Shown: positions 16,142-24,560 of the stretch, piece by piece | How the letters are laid out: every line of letters starts with the position of its first letter | Numbering within the stretch: position 1 is the stretch's first letter | Source: Bacteroidales bacterium | Lineage (GTDB): Bacteria; Bacteroidota; Bacteroidia; Bacteroidales; B18-G4 | NCBI GenBank assembly: GCA_030618905.1 | Contig: JAUXCL010000008.1 | Span: forward strand, 1-29,211 | DNA: 29,211 nt | Direction of reading: 5' to 3' | Notes under the pieces: generated by a model | The model's database searches: none | What the model saw: the letters and a program-made list of their open reading frames with translations, nothing else | Told to the model about the DNA's origin: nothing | Made by a program: the position numbers and the translations under genes

Positions 16142-16945
16142 TTACAGGTCCCGCTTCATCAGGACAAGATAAGTGATGCCCAGGAAAAGGACTGTAAATC
16201 CGCTAACCAGGGCAACATCGGCGATGGAGATATAATCCTGGAATTCCACCCCGAAGAGTTTCATCAGGGCTGTATTGGGCACATCGATAAGGTTAGAAAT
16301 GGCATTTAAAGGCATGAAATTCTCCCAGGCATCCGGAAGCTTATAAACGATGATAGGTTCGATGATCACATAATACAGCAGGAGCAAACCCATGGCAAAT
16401 CCTGAACGCTTGACCAGGAAGCCAATCATGAAGGCGAAGATCAGAAAACTGAATAGTTCCAGTAAATAGCCAAACAGGAAAAAAGTTCTGGAGAAGACAT
16501 CTGAAACTGTATAATTGGTGGAATAAATAAAGCCAAGGATTAAGCCGGCGATGAAGATCAACAGGGTGGCTGCTAACGCGATCATTACAACAGATATCAC
16601 TTTAGACTTCAGGAAATCCATCCTGCTCATTCCGGAAATTACATTCTGGCGAATTGTTTTGTATGAGAACTCATTGGTGATCAGAATGATGACAAGTATT
16701 GCCAGGAATACTTTAAAATATCCGGCGATATAAGTGAGGTTATGCCAAACCCCCGGGAAATTATATATGCTGAAATCGGGAATGGGGATCGGGCTGTTCT
16801 TTCCTGCATCACTGGCTACTTCATTGATAAATCCTTGTGTGCCAAAGAAAACCAGGCCCATGAACAGGATATATAAAATTCCCAAAACCCAGAATGTCCG
16901 GTTCGGGAGTATTTTACGCATTTCTATTTTAAGGAGCCTGATCAT
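16142..16945 (-). CDS. ABC-2 type transporter permease
   Basis: 267 residues with about six membrane segments: one at residues ~18-40, one near 75-92, then four from ~110 to the end (IFIAGLILGFIYS, FLIFAFMIGFLV, MGLLLLYYVIIEPIIV, and a C-terminal VLFLGITYLVLM). The start MIRLLKIEMRKILPNRTFW is characteristic of ABC-2 permeases that pair with a separate ATPase. The ATG overlaps the stop of the ATPase gene by four bases (ATGA), so the two are translationally coupled. It would form the membrane channel of an export system for a drug, antimicrobial peptide or lipid; substrate unknown. Confidence 0.9.
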   Translation of the reverse strand: MIRLLKIEMRKILPNRTFWVLGILYILFMGLVFFGTQGFINEVASDAGKNSPIPIPDFSIYNFPGVWHNLTYIAGYFKVFLAILVIILITNEFSYKTIRQNVISGMSRMDFLKSKVISVVMIALAATLLIFIAGLILGFIYSTNYTVSDVFSRTFFLFGYLLELFSFLIFAFMIGFLVKRSGFAMGLLLLYYVIIEPIIVYKLPDAWENFMPLNAISNLIDVPNTALMKLFGVEFQDYISIADVALVSGFTVLFLGITYLVLMKRDL

Positions 16946-17838
16946 GAGTTGTCGAGTAATTCAAGAAAATGCTTTTCCAATGTCTTTTTGCGTGATGTTA
17001 AAAAGGATATTACAATCCCCTGCTCAAACAAGTATTTATTTAAATCCTGGCCTTTCAAGCCATCTGCTAATTTAACCAGGATCTTATCTCCTTCTTTTTC
17101 AATGGATCTTACCTTATCATATTTGTTAAGGGCCAACTCGAGTGCCCCAAGATCATCTGATGAAATTTCTACCAGTTCGGATTCATTCAACACATCCTTA
17201 ACCTTACCGGAAAAAATATTCTTTCCTTTATCGAGAATAACCACATGTGAACAGATCTTTTGCACTTCATCCAGGAGGTGGCTGGCAAGGATAATGCTAA
17301 TGCCCTGATCTGAAATTTTAAGGATAAGGTTCCTGATTTCTGCGATACCTTGAGGGTCAAGTCCGTTTGTGGGTTCATCAAAGATCAGCACATCCGGGTT
17401 GCCCAGGATAGCAGCGGCAATGGCAAGCCGCTGTTTCATCCCAAGTGAATAGGTCTTGAACCTGCTTTTCTGGCGTTCAGTAAGATCAACGATCTTCAGG
17501 GCTGTCTCAATGCCTTCATAGGCTGTTCCTTTGATATCTGCACAGATTTTCAGGTTCTGTAAACCGCTCAGGTAGGGATAAAAATAAGGGACTTCCACGA
17601 TGGATCCTATCCGTTTCCGGTCATTTTTGCCTGGTTCATTACCAAACCATGAAAAGCCTCCACTATCGGGATTGATAATGGAAAGGATCATACCCAGCGT
17701 AGTCGTTTTACCACTGCCATTGGGTCCGAGGATACCATAAACATTACCTTTTTCAACGACAAGGTCGAGCTGATTTACAGCTTTGATCTTGCCATATCTC
17801 TTGGAAAGCTTGTTAATGCTTAAGATATTCTCCCCCAA
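16942..17838 (-). CDS. ABC transporter ATP-binding protein
   Basis: 298 residues. Walker A GPNGSGKTT is at 38-46, the ABC signature SLGMKQR at 131-137, Walker B LIFDEPTNGLDP from 151, and the switch histidine is H187 in ASHLLDE. A C-terminal ~80-residue extension is typical of bacitracin/lantibiotic-exporter ATPases. It powers the adjacent ABC-2 permease. The only in-frame start before the conserved N-terminus is a TTG at 17838; no ATG or GTG lies between it and the upstream stop codon near 17881, so a TTG start is likely. A near-match TACATTTC on the minus strand upstream may be its -7 element. It begins a three-gene run with the permease and a small exported protein. Confidence 0.93.
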   Translation of the reverse strand: MGENILSINKLSKRYGKIKAVNQLDLVVEKGNVYGILGPNGSGKTTTLGMILSIINPDSGGFSWFGNEPGKNDRKRIGSIVEVPYFYPYLSGLQNLKICADIKGTAYEGIETALKIVDLTERQKSRFKTYSLGMKQRLAIAAAILGNPDVLIFDEPTNGLDPQGIAEIRNLILKISDQGISIILASHLLDEVQKICSHVVILDKGKNIFSGKVKDVLNESELVEISSDDLGALELALNKYDKVRSIEKEGDKILVKLADGLKGQDLNKYLFEQGIVISFLTSRKKTLEKHFLELLDNS

Positions 17839-17931
17839 AATCGTCCCTTGTTTAAGTGTTTGAAATGTAAATATATAATATTAGACGATGAAACACAGGA
17901 ATTATTTCATGATTTCTGAAATTTCCCAAAT

Positions 17932-18660
17932 TTATTTATAGAGAAGGAATACTGCAGGCTTCTTATGCAAATCGGGTTGTTCGCTTTTCCAGTCCCTGAT
18001 AGACCTGGTACTGATATATTCATCTTCCAGTGTGATGTTACAGGCAATACATAATTCAGTATCCTCACGGCAGGTTTTCAGCAAAGCTTCAAACATGGCA
18101 ATGTTCCTGTAAGGTGTTTCAATGAATACCTGGGTCTGGTTATGCTGCCACACCTGCCTTTCGATCTCCCGAATTTTGTTGCACCTTTCCCGGCCGGGTA
18201 TAGGCAGGTAACCATGGAAGACAAATTGCTGACCATTGAATCCGGATGCCATGAGTGCAAGGATCAGTGAATTGGGGCCGATTAAGGGGATCACCCGAAT
18301 GCCAAGCAGGTGGGCACGGCGGACGATGATCGATCCGGGATCAGCTATGCAGGGAGTGCCGGCTTCTGATAACAATCCAACATCTTTTCCGCTTAATGTG
18401 TCATCGAGATATTGCCTGGTCTCTTCAACAAGGGTATGCTCATCCAGAATATGGAATGTCAGGGCATCGATGTCGATGTCACGGTTCACTTTCTTCAGAA
18501 ATCGCCTGGCGCTTTTCAGGTTTTCAGTGATGAATGTGCTTAATCCGGATATTACTGCTTTATTATGATCCGGGAAGATGCTTTGCAGGGATGCGTCACC
18601 CAGGGAATTTGGGATCAGGTATAAGATGCCTTTTTTTTCTTTTTCTATTTCTTTAGCCAT
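17932..18660 (-). CDS. RsmI-like SAM-dependent methyltransferase (tetrapyrrole methylase fold)
   Basis: 242 residues, shorter than RsmI (about 280-290). GLLSEAGTPCIADPGS at residues 95-110 and LIGPNSLILALMASG followed by FVFHGYLP match the SAM-binding and substrate regions of the COG0313 family. RsmI 2'-O-methylates C1402 of 16S rRNA. This looks like the divergent Bacteroidota paralogue, with a shortened C-terminal part, so its RNA target is uncertain. Its ATG lies inside the end of the dehydratase gene (16-base overlap), indicating coupled translation. Ninety-three bases separate it from the ABC genes downstream. Confidence 0.82.
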   Translation of the reverse strand: MAKEIEKEKKGILYLIPNSLGDASLQSIFPDHNKAVISGLSTFITENLKSARRFLKKVNRDIDIDALTFHILDEHTLVEETRQYLDDTLSGKDVGLLSEAGTPCIADPGSIIVRRAHLLGIRVIPLIGPNSLILALMASGFNGQQFVFHGYLPIPGRERCNKIREIERQVWQHNQTQVFIETPYRNIAMFEALLKTCREDTELCIACNITLEDEYISTRSIRDWKSEQPDLHKKPAVFLLYK

Positions 18661-19604
18661 GGCAGGTGATCCAGGTCAACATTGCCACCTGAAAGGATGA
18701 TGGCAATTCGTTTTTTTTCAGGATTGATCTTCCCCTCGAGAATACAGCCAAGGGGTACAGCTGAAGAAGGTTCAACAATGATCTTCATCCGTTCCCATAT
18801 CAGCCGCATGGCTTCTATGATACCTTCTTCACTAACGGTCACGATCTCGTCAACATGCTTCTTTATGATGGGGTAGGTGAGTGTCCCAAGCGAGGTGAGC
18901 AGTCCGTCGGCAATGGTCTTTGGATTGACAGAAGGGATGAATTTGCCTTCATAGAATGAGCGGAAAGCATCATTTGCCAAATCCGGTTCGCCGGCAATGA
19001 TCCTTGTTTTTGGGGATAAATATTTTGTTGACAAAGCAGTCCCGCTGAGCAGGCCTCCACCACCTACAGGCGCCATGATGATGTCAATATCTTCAACTTC
19101 ATTGAATATTTCCATTGCAGCTGTTGCCTGGCCTGCTATGATCCTGTAGTCATTGTAAGGATGAACTTCGATGGCCCCGGTTTGTACAATGATCTTGTTA
19201 ATTGTGGCTTCTCTGGCTTCCAGCGTGGGCTTGCAAAAGGTAATTTGTCCGCCGTAACCCTTAACTGCATTGATTTTGACCTGCGGGGCATTTTCAGGCA
19301 TGACGATATAGGCACTGGTTTTTCTTAGCTTCGCAGCCCTGGCAAGTGCCTGAGCATGGTTGCCGGAAGAATGCGTGGCCACACCATGGGTGATTTGTTC
19401 CTCTGACAAGGAAAATACCGTATTACATGCTCCCCGCGACTTGAATGCTCCTGCCTTCTGAAAATTCTCACATTTAAAGAAGATCTCAGCATTTAACCTT
19501 TGGCTGATGGTTTGGCAGGTAAGAAGCGGTGTTTTGTGAACCACGGCTTCAATGCGATGGGAAGCAGCGATGATATCATCAATATTGGGAACCTGGGCTT
19601 GCAT
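18645..19604 (-). CDS. Threonine/serine dehydratase (PLP fold-type II)
   Basis: 319 residues, the size of catabolic threonine dehydratase or serine racemase, without the C-terminal ACT-like regulatory domain of biosynthetic IlvA. The PLP-binding lysine is K55 in GAFKSRGA. The substrate loop SSGNHAQA begins at residue 79, and the phosphate-binding glycine loop GGGGLLSG is at 181-188. It would deaminate threonine to 2-oxobutanoate and ammonia, or serine to pyruvate; racemase activity cannot be excluded from sequence. The gene starts 14 bases after the phosphatase gene and overlaps the methyltransferase gene, so it sits in the middle of the dnaA-proximal run. Confidence 0.9.
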   Translation of the reverse strand: MQAQVPNIDDIIAASHRIEAVVHKTPLLTCQTISQRLNAEIFFKCENFQKAGAFKSRGACNTVFSLSEEQITHGVATHSSGNHAQALARAAKLRKTSAYIVMPENAPQVKINAVKGYGGQITFCKPTLEAREATINKIIVQTGAIEVHPYNDYRIIAGQATAAMEIFNEVEDIDIIMAPVGGGGLLSGTALSTKYLSPKTRIIAGEPDLANDAFRSFYEGKFIPSVNPKTIADGLLTSLGTLTYPIIKKHVDEIVTVSEEGIIEAMRLIWERMKIIVEPSSAVPLGCILEGKINPEKKRIAIILSGGNVDLDHLPWLKK

Positions 19605-19618
19605 TGTACCAATGATAA

Positions 19619-20089
19619 TTATTTTGATGTCCTGAGATCGATGATGATCCTGTCACAGGCCTGGTTGATCAGCCTGAACACATTTTCGAATCCTTCATTT
19701 CCGCCATAATATGGATCAGGTACTTCGTTTTTGCTTTTGGGGTTGATCTGGTTTAACAGAAAATCCACTTTCTCTTTGTCATCCTCATTTCTTGCTTCGT
19801 ACATCACATCCATATAATTGCGTTTGTCCATTACAAAGATCTTATCATAGTGATCAAAATCACTGACATTAAACAGCCTGGAACGTGTTCCTGAAATATC
19901 GATACCGTATTTTCGTGTAATTTCAACTGATCTCCTGTCGGGTGGGTCGCCTTTATGAAAAGGTTCGAACCCGGCAGAATCAACCCCGGCATTAATATCG
20001 TGCTGGTCAAGCTTATGTCTTAATATGCCTTCTGCCATTGGCGACCTGCAAATGTTACCAAGACAAACCATCAAAATTTTCATCATCAT
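19619..20089 (-). CDS. Low-molecular-weight protein-tyrosine phosphatase
   Basis: 156 residues. The P-loop CLGNICRS gives the C-x5-R-S active site (C9, R15, S16 from the first ATG), and VPDPYYGG holds the general acid D125. Both are intact, so the enzyme should remove phosphate from tyrosine or arginine residues in proteins. Three ATG codons are tandem at 20089-20081; most homologues start as MKILMVCLGN, so the third (20083) is an equally good start. It lies 57 bases after dnaA and 14 bases before the dehydratase gene. Confidence 0.93.
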   Translation of the reverse strand: MMMKILMVCLGNICRSPMAEGILRHKLDQHDINAGVDSAGFEPFHKGDPPDRRSVEITRKYGIDISGTRSRLFNVSDFDHYDKIFVMDKRNYMDVMYEARNEDDKEKVDFLLNQINPKSKNEVPDPYYGGNEGFENVFRLINQACDRIIIDLRTSK

Positions 20090-20146
20090 TGAATTTGAAT
20101 GCGCAATCTGAATTAAGGTGCCGGGTAAGAATCAATTGCAAAATGC

Positions 20147-21583
20147 CTACATCTTTATCTTCTTGTCAATTTCTTCCACGTAGATCCTGAATTGTTTGTC
20201 GGTTTCAACCAGGTTATTCACCGTCCTGCAGGCATGGAGTACGGTAGCATGGTCCTTATTGCCACAATGTAATCCTATCGTTGCCAGGGAAGCTTTGGTA
20301 TGCTTCTTAGCAAAAAACATGGCCAGTTGCCTTGCCTGGACGATCTCGCGTTTCCTTGTTTTAGAATTGATGGCATCGAGTGATAAATTGAAGTAGTCGC
20401 AAACCACCTTTTGGATATAGTCAATGGAGATCTCCCTGGAAGTGCTTTTGACAAACTTGTCGATCATCTTTTTAGCGAGATCAAGATTGATGGCTTTCTT
20501 ATTTAAGGATGCCTGTGCAAGGATAGATATTAACGCACCTTCCAGTTCCCTTACATTGGTATTGACATTGTATGCAATATATTCAACCACTTCCTCCGGC
20601 ATCTCAATTCCATCATTATATAACCTTTTCTGCAAAATGGCTATCCTTGTTTCAAGATCCGGCGCCTGCAAGTCAGCGGCAAGTCCCCACTTAAACCTCG
20701 ATAAGAGCCTTGGTTCCATGCCTTTTAATTCAACAGGTGGCTTATCGGAGGTCAGAATAATTTGCTTGCTATTCTGATGCAAATGATTGAAGATGTGAAA
20801 GAAAACGTCCTGTGTTTTTTCCTTGCCTGACAGGAAATGGATGTCATCAACAATGAGGACATCTATCATTTGATAGAAGTGGACGAAATCGTTCTGGTTG
20901 TTATTCCTGACCGAATCAATATATTGAGCGATAAATTGCTCAGAGCTTACATAAAGGACAATTTTTTCCGGGTAATTGCTTTTAGAATGAATCCCGATGG
21001 CATGGATAAGGTGTGTTTTTCCAAGGCCCACATCACTATAAATGAGCAGGGGGTTGAAGGATGTCCGTCCAGGGTTTTCAGAAACAGCAAATCCGGCAGA
21101 CCTGGCCAGCCTGTTGCAGTCTCCCTCAACAAAACTATCAAAGGAGTATGTGTCAACAAGTTGAGAATTGACCTTGATCTTTTTCAGACCAGGTATGATG
21201 AATGGATTCGGAATGTCTTTGGATGTTCCCTTATTGATGTCGATTGGCATTTGAACAGAGGGATTGTTCACGGCTTTTTTGTTAGAAGTTGGTACTTTGA
21301 TTGAATAGGGATTGTTGGAATTCATTGAGTTGTCCATGATGATGCTGTACTCGAGCCTCCCATCTGAACCCAATTCATTCTTTATGGTCTTCTTTAATAA
21401 GTTAATATAGTGCTCTTCCAGCCATTCATAAAAAAACTGGCTGGGAACCTGAATCGTCAAGACATTAGATTCAAGTTTTAATGGTTTGATAGGAACAAAC
21501 CAGGTCTTAAAGCTTTGGTAATGAATATTATCCTTAATAATCTTAAGACAATTTTCCCAAACCTCGATAGCACTATTCTTCAT
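20147..21583 (-). CDS. dnaA: Chromosomal replication initiator protein DnaA
   Basis: 478 residues. Residues 1-80 form domain I (helicase and DiaA contacts). A low-complexity linker runs to ~140, followed by the AAA+ domain: Walker A SDVGLGKTH at 183-191 and Walker B VDDIHF at 245-250. The C-terminal helix-turn-helix contains HCGNKDHATVLHACRT, the DnaA-box recognition signature. It binds DnaA boxes at oriC and loads the replicative helicase. The ATG at 21583 is chosen; the TTG one codon earlier is less likely. The 233-base region upstream holds no recognisable DnaA box, so the origin is probably elsewhere. A TATTTTTG box lies upstream. Confidence 0.98.
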   Translation of the reverse strand: MKNSAIEVWENCLKIIKDNIHYQSFKTWFVPIKPLKLESNVLTIQVPSQFFYEWLEEHYINLLKKTIKNELGSDGRLEYSIIMDNSMNSNNPYSIKVPTSNKKAVNNPSVQMPIDINKGTSKDIPNPFIIPGLKKIKVNSQLVDTYSFDSFVEGDCNRLARSAGFAVSENPGRTSFNPLLIYSDVGLGKTHLIHAIGIHSKSNYPEKIVLYVSSEQFIAQYIDSVRNNNQNDFVHFYQMIDVLIVDDIHFLSGKEKTQDVFFHIFNHLHQNSKQIILTSDKPPVELKGMEPRLLSRFKWGLAADLQAPDLETRIAILQKRLYNDGIEMPEEVVEYIAYNVNTNVRELEGALISILAQASLNKKAINLDLAKKMIDKFVKSTSREISIDYIQKVVCDYFNLSLDAINSKTRKREIVQARQLAMFFAKKHTKASLATIGLHCGNKDHATVLHACRTVNNLVETDKQFRIYVEEIDKKIKM

Positions 21584-21610
21584 CAATAGAATTGGTTAAC
21601 TCAAAAAAGA

Positions 21611-21618
21611 CAAAAATA
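21611..21618 (-). promoter_or_regulatory. Predicted -7 box of dnaA
   Basis: Minus-strand TATTTTTG matches TAnnTTTG 27 bases before the dnaA ATG. A clear -33 TTTG at the usual spacing is not seen, so this is a moderate call. Confidence 0.4.
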
Positions 21619-21776
21619 ATAAATTGTTATTAAGGGTGTATCACTGATTCATTATGCATTAAAACAAGAGCCCCTTTAGCAGTGATTGGTGAACAAAGTT
21701 GTATTAAAAAAAGTTAAAAAGAAAGCAATTTTATACTTGATTTTGTAGAAAAAAAGTCGTATATGTAAAAAGCATG

Positions 21777-21798
21777 AAAAAACCTATTTGCTTAGGTT
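21777..21798 (-). terminator. Rho-independent terminator of the kinase-GT4-DMT-yigZ operon
   Basis: On the minus strand, AACCTA, loop AGCAAA and TAGGTT form a six-pair stem followed by a T run (AAAAAA on the plus strand at 21777-21782). It lies about 20 bases after the yigZ stop codon, where the operon should end before dnaA. Confidence 0.6.
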
Positions 21799-21816
21799 CA
21801 AGACAATTGTATTTTT

Positions 21817-22428
21817 TCAACACATATAGGCTATTCCGATCTTTACACCATTTATTTTACTAAATTTTTCATGAACTTCCTCCGACTTACTTTTTCGCAC
21901 TAAAAAAACGATCGTGCAAGTAAGCTCAAAGTGCTGATTTAACAATTTTAGCTTATAATTCTTTACCAGGCGCATGACTTCGTTCATCAGGGGGTAAGCG
22001 AAATGAACTTCATAGCAATCATCGATAGTTCCGGTGATGATTTCCGCCTGTTCGAGTGCATCTCTGCTGGCACTTTTATAAGCAGTGATCAAGCCGCTTA
22101 CCCCAAGTTTGGTCCCCCCAAAATAACGTACAACAATGATCAGAATATCCGTTAATTCCTTTGACAGGATTTGGCCATAAATAGGCTTGCCCGCGGTTCC
22201 GGAGGGTTCACCATCGTCATTAGTGCGAAAAGTTTCCCCTTTATACCCCAGGCGGAATGCATAACAATGATGCCTGGCATCGTGATATTGTTTTCTGACC
22301 TCCTCCAGTTTTCCCTTAACCTCATCCTCATCTCTGACAGGAACAGCAATACCGATAAACTTACTGCCTTTTTCCTTATAAAGGCCTTTAGCCATACCCG
22401 TGATCGTTCTGAATTCGTCCTGTTCCAT
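21817..22428 (-). CDS. yigZ: YigZ/IMPACT family protein
   Basis: 203 residues, the usual length. The IMPACT domain spans residues ~15-130: GSKFIGIAVPV, DARHHCYAFRLG, NDDGEPSGTAGKPI and VVRYFGGTKLG are all diagnostic. The C-terminal ~70 residues form the ferredoxin-like domain found in YigZ. Eukaryotic IMPACT regulates GCN2; the bacterial function is unclear, with proposed links to ribosomes or nucleic acids. It is the last gene of a four-gene run, 4 bases after the DMT transporter gene and just before a terminator. Confidence 0.93.
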   Translation of the reverse strand: MEQDEFRTITGMAKGLYKEKGSKFIGIAVPVRDEDEVKGKLEEVRKQYHDARHHCYAFRLGYKGETFRTNDDGEPSGTAGKPIYGQILSKELTDILIIVVRYFGGTKLGVSGLITAYKSASRDALEQAEIITGTIDDCYEVHFAYPLMNEVMRLVKNYKLKLLNQHFELTCTIVFLVRKSKSEEVHEKFSKINGVKIGIAYMC

Positions 22429-22432
22429 TAAA

Positions 22433-23287
22433 TTATGCGTATGCGATTAACAAAATAGCTGTCAAAGATAAGAAGATTCCCACCCAATTAATCCATGATA
22501 ATTTCTCCCGGAAGATAAAAAAGCCCGTTAAAGTGGAAAGGCTCACGATTCCGACATTGACAATTGGGAATACTACGGAGCTTTCAAAACTGGCCATTGA
22601 TTTGATGATGTAATATGTTGAACCAAAGTTTATTAAGCCCAAAACTATTCCGGCCAGGACATGCCTGATGTGAAATTTAACTTTACCCCGGATTGTTTCA
22701 TAAAGCAAAGCAATGGCTCCCAGGATAAAAGCAGTTATGAAGACAACACACAAAAACAGTATCAGATCATCGCGGATGTGATAATGCTGTGCATATTTCA
22801 TGACCGAATCAACGATGCCGTTTCCAAAAAATAGCAGTACTGGGAAAATGAAAAGTCGTTTATCTGCAATTCCATTACCGGACTTTTTCAGGGTGAGGTA
22901 AAAGGCCAGTAGTGCGGCCAGCAGCCCCAGGATATTCATGGCATTGACGTCATCATTATACAGCCAAACCCCCAGGCCCACCGGTATGATCACCGACATT
23001 TTGCTGGCAACTGAAGTTAGCGCAATACCTACTTTTTGTGAAGAAAGGGCAAAAATGTTAAATACTACGATAAATAATAAACCCAAAAATATTCCCAGCC
23101 CCAGCCAGGAAGCCCCGGTGAAGTTTTGAACCGTAATTTCTTCGCTATATATCAGGAAACCGAAAATGGCAGCCACTAAATAATTGGTGGTAATGGCCTG
23201 CATGTTGTTGATCCTGAAGTTATTGAATAACTTAAAAACCACAAAGATCAATGTGGATTGCAGGATTGTAAGTACCAGGTAGATCAT
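22433..23287 (-). CDS. DMT-superfamily (EamA-like) transporter
   Basis: 284 residues made of about ten membrane helices in two five-helix halves. The first helix starts at residue 2 (IYLVLTILQSTLIFVVF) and the last ends at the C-terminus (GIFLSLTAILLIAYA). The motif FREKLSWINWVGIFL before the last helix is typical of EamA repeats. It should move a small metabolite across the inner membrane; the substrate cannot be predicted. It lies 12 bases after the GT4 gene and 4 bases before yigZ, so it is cotranscribed with a sugar-phosphate type glycosyltransferase and may handle a related sugar or solute. Confidence 0.88.
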   Translation of the reverse strand: MIYLVLTILQSTLIFVVFKLFNNFRINNMQAITTNYLVAAIFGFLIYSEEITVQNFTGASWLGLGIFLGLLFIVVFNIFALSSQKVGIALTSVASKMSVIIPVGLGVWLYNDDVNAMNILGLLAALLAFYLTLKKSGNGIADKRLFIFPVLLFFGNGIVDSVMKYAQHYHIRDDLILFLCVVFITAFILGAIALLYETIRGKVKFHIRHVLAGIVLGLINFGSTYYIIKSMASFESSVVFPIVNVGIVSLSTLTGFFIFREKLSWINWVGIFLSLTAILLIAYA

Positions 23288-23299
23288 CCGGAGTCTTGC

Positions 23300-24556
23300 T
23301 TACATGTATTTGGAATAGAACTTCAGGAAGCGGTCAGCAATGGCTTCCCAGCTGTATTCATTCTGTATTTTTTTGTAGGCAGCTGCACCCAGTTTCTCAT
23401 TATAATCCTTGTCCTTTAGCAATTTGATCATTGCATCGGCGAACTCTCTGGGGTTGGTTGGGTCAACCAGCAATCCATCTTCACCATTACTAATGGTATT
23501 TCGGATACCACCAAACCTGGAAGCCACAACTGGTTGACCACATGCCATGGCCTCCTGGGAAGTCATCCCAAAAGGTTCAAAAAGTGATGGCAGGACAAAC
23601 ATCTGTCCCTTCTGGTAATAAGGTACTATGAGGTCATCGGGGATATAACCTGTGAGTTGGACCCGGTCATTCATCCTGGCTTCATCAATGATCTTGTGCA
23701 TCACTGCAAAGATTTCTTTTTCCCTGGGTTTTGGGTTGGGAGAGCCCCCACCAATCAGCAGGATTACATCCTCAACTTCTTTCCTGACCAGGTCGAAAGC
23801 ATATAACAGCAAATCATGCCCTTTATTGGAATCAATCCTGCTCAGACAAAATATGTAATTGTCGGGAAGTCTATCAAATTTTTTGAGGTCTTCTTCCTGA
23901 GGAAGATGGTAAGTATGCACATTCACCCCGGGAGGAATGATCTCAATATTGTCGGCATAATAATTATATAATTCATTCAGTTTCTCCAATTGCACAATGG
24001 AAGTAAGGGTTTGTGCATTCACTGCTTTATAGATTTTCATTTCTTCATCTATCCGCAGCTTGAAGTTGAATTTTTTCTCCATTTCTTCAGGGTCGCCACC
24101 CATCTGATCTTTTTTCCATGCACCTAAAGAGTGGGCTGTAAAGAAGGAGGGTTTAATTAAGGTATTGGCTACCTTTACCGTAACCATCCCTGCATCAACA
24201 TAATGACCATGGTACAGGTCATATTCAAGATCATTATCCTGAATAAAATGTATCATGTTTGCACTAAGCTCATCCAGGACATCATATATTCTTTCTTTGG
24301 GAATAAACTCCCATGACCCCGCATTGATACGGATCACCCTGACATTTTCATGGCCCGGTACAGGATCGATCTGGGGCTGTGTCTTATCAAACCAGCGGGT
24401 GAAAATATCTACCTTGATCCCTTCCTGGGCAATGGCTTTTGCCAGTTCCAGCACATAAACTACCTGGCCTCCGGTGTCTGTTCTTCCAAGCTGTGGTACA
24501 GGGTCAAAATATCCATGCGTACTCAGCATGGCAATACGGGTCAGTTTTTTGCTCAT
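23300..24556 (-). CDS. GT4 glycosyltransferase, sucrose/mannosylfructose-phosphate synthase-like
   Basis: 418 residues. The N-terminal GRTDTGGQVVYV (24-35) and HGHYVDAG (116-123) are the donor and acceptor loops of the sucrose-phosphate synthase-like branch of GT4, which includes mannosylfructose-phosphate synthase. The C-terminal half has EPFGMTSQE with E327 and E335 (E-x7-E). It probably joins a sugar from a nucleotide donor to a sugar phosphate, giving a disaccharide phosphate or compatible solute. No HAD phosphatase, which would normally follow, is seen next to it. Only 4 bases separate it from the P-loop kinase gene upstream, implying cotranscription and possibly a shared substrate pathway. 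The exact acceptor is inferred, not shown. Confidence 0.85.
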   Translation of the reverse strand: MSKKLTRIAMLSTHGYFDPVPQLGRTDTGGQVVYVLELAKAIAQEGIKVDIFTRWFDKTQPQIDPVPGHENVRVIRINAGSWEFIPKERIYDVLDELSANMIHFIQDNDLEYDLYHGHYVDAGMVTVKVANTLIKPSFFTAHSLGAWKKDQMGGDPEEMEKKFNFKLRIDEEMKIYKAVNAQTLTSIVQLEKLNELYNYYADNIEIIPPGVNVHTYHLPQEEDLKKFDRLPDNYIFCLSRIDSNKGHDLLLYAFDLVRKEVEDVILLIGGGSPNPKPREKEIFAVMHKIIDEARMNDRVQLTGYIPDDLIVPYYQKGQMFVLPSLFEPFGMTSQEAMACGQPVVASRFGGIRNTISNGEDGLLVDPTNPREFADAMIKLLKDKDYNEKLGAAAYKKIQNEYSWEAIADRFLKFYSKYM

Positions 24557-24560
24557 GATA

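Noticed and set aside
20837..21304. Plus-strand reading frame of 155 codons inside dnaA
   Set aside because: It is antisense to the conserved AAA+ domain of dnaA and resembles no family; explained by codon use on the other strand.
21584..21816. Replication origin upstream of dnaA
   Set aside because: No TTATNCACA box is found on either strand; the closest, TTATGCATT, has two mismatches. AT-richness alone is not enough.
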